This document shows, piece after piece, positions 57,284-64,000 of a stretch of 64,000 nt of DNA. The stretch comes from Celoporthe dispersa (taxonomy: Eukaryota; Ascomycota; Sordariomycetes; Diaporthales; Cryphonectriaceae), in contig WAID01000003.1 in NCBI GenBank assembly GCA_016584495.1, positions 2,046,001 to 2,110,000 on the forward strand, read 5' to 3'. The notes beneath the pieces are model-generated. The model had not been told where the DNA came from. It did not search any database and was given only the letters and a program-made list of their open reading frames with translations. The position numbers and the translations under genes were made by a program. The first letter of the stretch is position 1. Each line of letters starts with the position of its first letter.

Positions 57284-58230
57284 CGTGTCTCTCTCTCTCT
57301 CTCTCTCTCTCTCCTGCACCAAAGAGGGCAAGGTTTTGGTTTGGGAGAGAAGAAAAAGGAGCTGGCGGTTGAGCTGCTGCGAGGTGGTGCCACACGAGAG
57401 CTCCCGCCCGGATGATTTTCTACAGGGGATCTTCAGGGGCCTGAGCGTCAAAAGTACTGTAGCAGCGGGTCTAGTGGCCGAAGTCGGGTGCGGCCGAGAC
57501 TTGTAGACCCCTGGACGGTAAACAATAAAGGAGCCAATGGCGTGTAATACTGCACTGTTGTTCCCACCCAGGCTGGGGAGTACAGCAAGTAACCTCCCTC
57601 ACCATACTTACAGTAGTACTATGTTCTTCTATATAGGACAGTCACCAATATCACTACAGTCACCGGGGAAACGTCGTTCTCAGATAGAGTACATATCATG
57701 GTTTCCAACCATTCTAAATTATTTATTTTTCTTCTCACTCATTTTCCCTGTATCTCATTTATTATTGAGGTAGAAATTCAACATCACCAGGAAAGCAGCT
57801 TAAGCAGGGAGGAGAGACTGCAGGAAATGCTGCATAATGATTGTAGTAGAAGGGTTTCATCCTGCCAAGCAGCAAGAATTTCCAATACATGTACTCATTT
57901 ACTTAAGTACTAACAAAGAGACGACATTACTGGATGGTAAACATTATTATCATCATTGCTTGAACATCCATGAATGATAATAATCATGATGATAACAAAA
58001 CAATGCTTGCAGAGAGGGGAATCATAATGCTAAAATCCTGCCACATCAATAATCGAGACCACCCAACATAAGGCCAGCCAGCCTCAACACACACATACAC
58101 AGACCAGAGAAGGAGCCCCTAATAGCCATTACCTTCCCAAGGCTGCCGTAGAGTAAAAGAAGAACAAAAAAAAAAATCCAAGGGCCGAAGCCCAATTGGT
58201 CCAAAGAACCCAGCAGCAAGTGCATATTGA
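57284..58230. other. intergenic region upstream of the Msc7-type gene
   Basis: The (GA)n leader repeat at 57286-57313 (as CT on the plus strand) sits immediately upstream of the start codon. Further right the DNA becomes AT-rich (about 57680-58030), with short T-runs and ATGATAAT motifs. No gene is supported. Confidence 0.5.
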
Positions 58231-59727
58231 TCAACCAGTCCCAGCAAAGTCCAGGTGTGTCCACAGGCGGGCATGAATGACCTCTGCAGCTCCCAGGTCC
58301 ACAGCACGTTGTTCTCCACCTGCCTCTGGCTCAGCACGAGGCTGCACTTCTTCATCTGTGATATCTTGAAAGAGCCTGGTGCGTTCTGTAGAAATGTGTG
58401 TGTGATATGCCTGTGCAAGGTCTCTCTGGTATTGTGGATGGACCTGGGCCTCATCATACTTTTGGTCGACGCCATCTCCCACTGAGCTGTCCATTGATTG
58501 AAGGGGGGTCATTCCTCAGGTTATGCATAAATTGGATGTAGGCTGCAAGCTCGATCAGGTAAGTGCCTTGAGCTGCACTATATGGTGCCTGATGGATGCC
58601 TGTGATCATGTCGTCAACCACAATTGTTTGGATAACATCTGCTCAAAGTTTTGTCAGTCTGGGCTGCGTACATGACTGAGCATTTTTTCTTCTTCTTGGA
58701 AAATGTGTGGAACTCACAATCAGGCCATTGCGCTTCAAAAACACCCAGTAAATTATAAAGGGCGAACAGCTGCGTGGCCAGTGAGAACCGCCTCTGGACA
58801 TTGGTAGGAGTTGCCTCCCCTCCTGCGCCTGTGATGAGCTTGACGATGGCTCTCACACCACCCTGCAGGACCTCCCAGCTCTGTTCAGCTTGGAGACATG
58901 CTCCACCACGGACCAGCCAGAACAGGAAGCGCATCTTGGCCTCCCCAATGTTGACACTTCCATCTTCTGACTCGAAGGGGCCTGCAAGCAGGGGGTCTGG
59001 TATCTGTGTCTTGGGGTGGACCTCTATGTGCGACCCCAGGAGGGCATAGAGGTAGCACTCCTGGTCCAGGAGGAGGATGTTGGGATTGCGGAAACGGTCT
59101 CGGCTCAGAAGCCCGCGTTCGAATTTCTTAAAGTCGAAGGCGAACTTGTCTGGCATGGCCATGGTCCTCTCCTGGTCCTCAGGGATGGTGAAGTAGGCGC
59201 GATTGCGGGCGTGCTGGCGCGTCCAGACCTCCAAGGAGGTGATCATCATGGGCAAATCTGCCCAAGAACAGCAGAGAATGGCAGACTAAGGTGCTTGTTA
59301 GCTAAGTAGTTGAGACTGGTGTTGCCGCCCTGGCATGTGGCTTGACTGAGCAGCTCACCTGGAAGGCTGGGTCACCGACGAGTCGGGCCTCGTCCGACCA
59401 CCATCCACTGTAGGATGCGACTGAGGCGGCATCAATGCCATAGTAGGTGTCCCACATGGGCCCGAAGGCAGCGCTGACTAGCTGGTACCTGGCAGAGGGC
59501 GAGGACAGGCGGTTGTACAGCTCTGAATTGACAAGGGGCAGGGATAGATTTCTTGAGGTTACAAAAATAACCTCAAGGATCTCCTGTGGCAGTCTGTCTA
59601 GCCGCAGGCGGTCTCTCTTTCTCTCGCCATCGTCGGCCATGGTGGGCTGCTTGGTCTTGGAGGGTGCTAGGTTGGTCGACTTGTGCTGGCCACGCTTCCC
59701 ACGTACTCGGATTGGAGTAAGCTTCAT
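58231..59727 (-). CDS. F-box-like protein, frame broken by an extra C
   Basis: Exons 59727-59359, 59285-58718 and 58638-58231. The second exon uses acceptor CACCTTAG before TCTGCC; the nearer CAG would hit a stop. The N-terminus is basic, followed by RLDRLPQEILEVIFVTSRNL, an F-box-like helix near residue 43, so the protein may serve as a Skp1-Cul1 substrate adaptor. The middle has AKMRFLFWLVRGGACLQAEQ and RRFSLATQLFALYNLLGVFE. In exon 3 the frame breaks at the C run 58503-58508 (G on the plus strand); removing one base connects LRNDP to LQSMDSSVGDGVDQKYDEAQ, giving 447 residues ending at 58231. The ATG at 59640 (MADDGERKR, CCACCATGG context) is a good alternative start. The tail is acidic and unrecognised. 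Confidence 0.6.
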
Positions 59728-60320
59728 TGTTTTTTTCTTTTTTCTTTTAAAAAAAATAAAAAATAAAAAAAGCACCACGACTCTGTATATCAGTGAGTCT
59801 TGGGCGAACCTGGCTTGGAAATCTTAAAGCTGAACATACAAGACCCGGGCTGCTAAACTTTTCTCACAGCCCAAGTCAGCTTGACTCCAAACTGAGCTTT
59901 AGAGATAAGGGAAACAGAAAAGAAAATTAAAAAAAAAATAAGTAAAAGAATTCAAGTTTTAAAAAAACTTTAGCAGTCAGCTTCAAACTTGCTAAGGTAT
60001 GGGAGGGAAATAATCAAGAATAACAGTACAAAAAAAAAAGAAGGGAGGGAAGGAGAAGGGTTGGAATAAACTTAACAGGAATAGAAACAGGCAGGTGCAT
60101 GCTTTTTTTGCGGGGCAAGGGTTAGGGTTGATGTCTTGTTGTAGCGTTTTGACGTAATTAAGAAAATCTGCCATCGAGTTCTGGATTAAGCAAACAGCTT
60201 GTTCCGATATGCTGCTGCTGCAACGTCAACCATAACAGCGCGCGAGGTCTCGAGATCTCAGAGACAATTGCTGTCAAGCATCCTTCCGAGGCGGAAGGCC
60301 GTCAGCAATCGTCCGTCGCA
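59728..60320. promoter_or_regulatory. divergent intergenic region, F-box-like gene and mrs2
   Basis: 593 bases between divergent start codons. It is AT-rich with long A- and T-runs at about 59730-59770 and 59925-59965. Both promoters must lie here, but no clear TATA box stands out. Confidence 0.5.
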
Positions 60321-62235
60321 ATGCGCTCCGTACTGCAGCCTGCTGTCCCATCCCGCAGGCTGCTTCGTTTCCTGCGCTCCCAGTCAGAGGGAACTCCCTT
60401 CTTCAGCCCTCACCATGTCCATGCCCATGCAGCAGGTGCAAGATGGACTGGCCAGTCTCGCCAGCTGAGTGGAAACTCCGCTGCATCCAGCTCAGGCGAG
60501 GCCAGAACTCCCTCTTGCCCGTCCTCAGCTGCTAGACCAAAGCGCCTCGAGCCTGCCCGCCAAACTCCCGCCTTCCACGTCGAGAACGTCCTCCCGAAAC
60601 ATCTGAAGCGAGTGCGCTCGTCCGGCCTGACGCTGCTGGCCGCAAAGGGTACCGCGACCTCGCGTCGGTTCGCCTCCAACGGGGAGCGCTTCGAAGGAGG
60701 GGAAGGAAACAAGTCTGCGTCGGGGGAGACTCTGGGGGCCTAATGCCGTGAAACCAGACTTTCGGAGTCGCAGTACCGACGAGCTCGAGGACTCCATCTT
60801 CACGGCTGGCATGACCGGCAGGCGGGCAAAGGCTGCGCTGGAGCCTGTCTTGAGATGTACCGAGGTCGACGAGAAAGGCGATGCAATCCTGACGGACGGA
60901 GCCTTCAAGAAGAGCGAGCTTATCGCCAAGGTGAGCCGCCGGCAGCACAAGCGACGACGTCTTGCAGCTCTTTTTTTTTTTTTTTTTTTTTTCGCACCAA
61001 GAAAGAGCGCCCTCGCTAATCTCTACCTGTCATAGTATGGCCTTATGCCGCGTGACCTGCGCAAGATCGATTCCTCCAATCTGCCTCACATCCTCATCCG
61101 ACCCTTTGCGATCCTCCTCAACCTCCTGCACCTGCGCGTGCTCATCAAGCACGACCGTGTGCTCCTCTTCGATGTCTACGGCTCGTCCAGCTCCTCTGCG
61201 CAGTCCGAGTTCATGTACGAGCTGCAGGGCAAGCTGCGCCACAAGCAGAGCCCCGGCACGGGCGGGGGGCTTCCCTATGAGTTTCGGGCTCTCGAGGTGG
61301 TGCTCATGTCGGTGACGGCTGAGCTGTGGAAGGAGTTTGGCACCGTCCAGGAGCCCGTCATGCACCTGCTGAGCGACCTGGAGGACGACGTCGACCGCGA
61401 GAAGCTGCGGGTGTTGCTGGTGCTCTCCAAGAAGGTCAGCACGTTTGGAGCAGAAGGCGAGGCTGGTGCGCGATGCGATCGACGAGCTGCTAGAGGCGGA
61501 CGACGACCTGTCGGAGATGTACCTGACAGAGAAGGCCCGGGATATCAGGCGCGAGCTGGACGACCATACCGAGATCGAGATGCTGCTAGAGTCCTACCAC
61601 AAGATATGCGACGAGGTCGTCCAGGAGGCGGGCAACTTGGTGTCCGGCATCCGGAACACGGAAGAAATGTAGGTTCAGCAGCACGCACGCGCGTGCACAC
61701 ACACACAATCTGTCTCTCTCTCTCTCTCTGTACCCGTAGCCTCTGTGCGCGCAATCCTGCTAACACAAAAGTTCATAGTATCCGCGCCATCCTGGACGCC
61801 AACCGTAACTCCCTCATGCTTCTTGAGCTCAAGTTCAGCGTCTATACACTCGGTCTCGCCATGGGCACCTTTTTAGCAGGCCTATACGGCATGAACCTGG
61901 AGAACTTCATCGAGGAGACTAACTTCGGCTTCGCGGCTGTGACCGTCGGCTCGGCCGTGGCCAGTATCTTTGTAGCTTGGTGGGGCTTCACCAAGCTGCG
62001 CAAAGTGCAGCGCGTGCGCATGAGGGAGCCGGCCACGCGCACTCGCAAGACCAGCGAGGGCAGGGACGGAAAGGACGCGCTGGGCCCTTACGGCGTACGG
62101 GAGTGGTACCGCGAGGAGAGCCCCACGGCGCTGCTGGAGGCGAAACATAGGGAGAGGCTCAAGAGGATCGCGCAGATGAAGGAGAGACGGTCTGAGACAA
62201 GCGGGTTTACGAAGTGGCTTCAGCGGTTTCGCTAA
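60321..62235 (+). CDS. mrs2: mitochondrial Mg2+ channel Mrs2, two single-base frame breaks
   Basis: Exons 60321-60930, 61036-61668 and 61779-62235 encode about 565 residues once two bases are removed. The N-terminus is an arginine/serine-rich mitochondrial presequence (SRRLLRFLRSQS). The first break is at the G run 60734-60738, joining SGETLG to PNAVKPDFRSRSTDELED. The second is at 61444-61448, joining KLRVLLVLSKKVST to EQKARLVRDAIDELLEADDD. The CorA-family features are complete: CTEVDEKGDAILTDGAFKKS, a long coiled region, two membrane helices, and the Mg2+-selectivity motif GMN (YGMNLEN near residue 450). Mrs2 lets Mg2+ into the matrix for group II intron splicing and other functions. Intron borders are GT-AG in all cases; the second intron holds a (TC)n tract. 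Confidence 0.88.
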
Positions 62236-62680
62236 AAGAAGCCTCCTCCTCGCGGTCCTCGATGCCTTGCAGCCTACAAAGAAGAAGAATAACAAATGTC
62301 GGGTAGTCGTGTCGAGGTCTCGAGAGAGGAGGTTAGGAGACTTGTCGGGTGGTAGACCGAACTCGGTCTGGAGGCTTACAGGTCCGGCGAGGCTCTCGTC
62401 CGCACTCCGTCCTGGCATTTCCGACTCGATTCGCGTACATATTGGGCGGCGTTTTGTGACGATGACCAGTCCCCTCTCAGTTCATAGCAAGGGATTGTAG
62501 GTCGATGATACCCCCTTTTCTTTTCCTCTGGTTCTCCTCGGTTTGCACTATTTGATATGATCTTTTCATTGCTGCAGTGACAAGAAACTACTGGCATTCT
62601 CAGCTGTCGAGACGACCTCGGTTCCTCCCCTCTTTCCGAACACCCCTCTCGCAAAAACAGATGTTGCCGATGCTGTCTGC
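62236..62680. other. intergenic region between convergent genes
   Basis: 445 bases between the mrs2 stop and the stop of the last gene. No ORF of note; it should contain both 3' untranslated regions. Confidence 0.6.
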
Positions 62681-63470
62681 TCACCGTGATAAGAGCTCCC
62701 TCAGCCTGAACACCTCGACGTCTCCGTCCTCGGCGGCAGATACTTCCCGCCGCGATACCCGAACCCACTTCCTCCCTTCTCGCCTCTGCGTCCCGAATGG
62801 ATCCGTCCCACCAGCCTCGCCGTCCACCGCCGGCGGCGGCGGAGGAGAAGCTGGTATGTGGTAAGTATCCGCACCGCTAATCTCCTCGGTCGGCGGGGGG
62901 ACGGGTGCCCTCCTCCCGGGACTGGACATCGATTCCTTGACCTCGGTGGCCAGCGGGTCCCGGCTTGAGATTGTGAGCGTGATGGCCGACGGCGCCCGCT
63001 CTTGGCCGTCGCCGCTCCCCCTCGGTGTTGGTCGGGGAGTGTGCCTCCTCCCTCGGCGGAGACGCCAGCAGTGCGGCCATGATTTCGGCGTCCTCGAGGT
63101 CCATCTGCCTCAGGGTGCGGTGGCGTGCGTACTGGGACATCTGGGACCGGTAGCGCTTGGTGTAGACTGCGTCGGCCTGGCTGCAGAGCGCGAGGGAGGG
63201 GTATGTGGAGATGAGGACGAAGATGGGCTCTTTCTCTCTCCCATCGTCATCATCGTCATCCGCCTCCGCCTGAAATAGGAAGTGGTGTGACCTCTTTGGG
63301 GGGCTGGGCTTGCTGAGGAGCGACAGGCGGAACTGCGAGCCTGAGGAGATGGGCGACGGGTTGTAGGTCGCGCAGAGCTCGAGCACGTCGGTCCAGAGCC
63401 TCGTGAAGGCTGGGTCTGTCGCTGAGACGGTAGGCTGGAGGGTGAAGAACCAGAGGCGTGTGACTCCCAT
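62681..63470 (-). CDS. conserved fungal protein, frame broken by an extra G
   Basis: The N-terminal frame starts MGVTRLWFFTLQPTVSATDP and continues through PIFVLISTYPSLALCSQADA and RHRTLRQMDLEDAEIMAALL. It fails after HSPTNTEG, while the next frame carries GSGDGQERAPSAITLTISSR and later a proline/arginine tail ending at 62681. Removing one base of the run at 63017-63021 gives 262 residues. The first 130 residues resemble a small alpha-beta barrel fungal family (an ABM-like guess); I cannot name a function. The tail is disordered, with a run of prolines. No signal peptide is seen. It is convergent with mrs2. Confidence 0.65.
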
Positions 63471-63474
63471 TTCT

Positions 63475-63479
<5 letters not shown>

Positions 63480-63506
<27 letters not shown>

Positions 63507-63570
63507 AATGTGTGTGTGTGTGAATGTGTGTGTGTGTGTGAATGTGTGTGTGTGTGTGTGTGTGTGTGAA
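63480..63570. repeat. (GT)n microsatellite upstream of the last gene
   Basis: Four blocks of 6-13 GT units separated by AAT, ending AATTTGTTG, lie directly upstream of the start at 63470. The tract is in the 5' leader or promoter of that gene. The regular AAT spacing suggests stepwise duplication. Confidence 0.85.
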
Positions 63571-64000
63571 TTTGTTGATTGTAAGTACTGCGGGTGAGTG
63601 AAGAAGATCTCGAGAAGAATTGGGAGTCTTCTTGGTAGAATTTCTTCTTTTCCTCTTTCTTCCCGTCTTTGATATTTTTCTCTCTTTCTTTTCGAGTCTG
63701 ATTTGGACGAAGGAAGACGGGTTGTCTTGGTCTGAGAGTTGGTGGGATTTCAGAATGATGCTAAATACTTTAGTACCCAAGGCTCGCTGGGTTGACTTTG
63801 TTGGATTTGAAGGTAGATTTGGTGGTAGATGGAGGGGTCAGCATACTTACATACATACATACATACACAAACACAACCTCTTCTCTCTCGTTTTTTTTTT
63901 GGTTTTATTTGATATCTTTTATTTATTTCCTAGTCATCTTTTGTGCTGTAGCAGGCAGCGTGACACAAGAGCAATGACGGAGCCCGTGTATGGAAGTTTA
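63571..64000. other. window end without recognised gene
   Basis: About 430 bases with T-runs and an (ATAC)n tract at about 63851-63866. Probably the promoter region of the preceding minus-strand gene; nothing else is supported. Confidence 0.4.

Noticed and set aside
55777..57393. 538-codon frame overlapping the aldehyde dehydrogenase
   Set aside because: It is a serine/arginine-rich shadow of the true frame; only the short part after the T run belongs to the dehydrogenase.
10086..63021. Programmed ribosomal frameshifting as the reason for the frame breaks
   Set aside because: The sites differ in base, direction and context, occur in unrelated genes, and lack a shared slippery heptamer or downstream structure.

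Overview
The window looks like chromosomal DNA of a filamentous ascomycete, probably a Sordariomycete. Its genes carry short introns (about 55-110 nt) with GT-AG borders and CTGAC-like branch points. They include typical Pezizomycotina families: a Mec1/UvsB-type ATR kinase, a Pho85-type cyclin, Ipi1, Msc7-like aldehyde dehydrogenase, Mrs2 and a ferric reductase. Spacers are long and full of pyrimidine tracts and microsatellites. I see no rRNA, tRNA, CRISPR array or intact transposon.

Layout from left to right. 1-3770 (-): N-terminal half of the ATR/Mec1 checkpoint kinase, cut by the window edge. 5894-7277 (-): DUF7587-like protein. 9475-10135 (-): small secreted protein. 13426-14775 (+): FAD-dependent oxidoreductase of the Tda3 type. 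18665-21429 (+): ferric reductase. A 10.5-kb gene-free stretch follows. 31990-34048 (+): Pcl/Pas1-type cyclin. 38070-40224 (-): DEAD-box helicase with a long, probably intron-containing 5' leader. 42314-43703 (-): Ipi1, divergent from 44194-44890 (+), a roadblock/LC7 dynein light chain. 47775-52976 (+): large fungal protein of unknown function. 53612-54645 (-): secreted CREG-like protein. 55283-57283 (-): membrane-anchored Msc7-type aldehyde dehydrogenase. 58231-59727 (-): F-box-like protein. 60321-62235 (+): mitochondrial Mg2+ channel Mrs2. 62681-63470 (-): conserved fungal protein.

The genes are a normal eukaryotic mixture (DNA damage signalling, ribosome assembly, RNA helicase, transport, redox) with no sign of a gene cluster or shared pathway.

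The most striking observation is that nine of the fifteen genes can be read through only if one base is added or removed, ten sites in all. Eight sites are runs of four to six identical bases or a run of three; the others are similar short runs. On each side of the break the two frames carry matching halves of one recognisable protein. This pattern fits homopolymer errors in the sequence much better than ten independent mutations. Uncorrected gene models in this window would have false C-termini, missing signal peptides or split domains. The only non-artefactual oddities I rate are the histidine-rich insert in the CREG-like protein, the long disordered insert in the ferric reductase, the glutamine insert in the LC7 protein, and the unresolved first intron of the large unknown gene.
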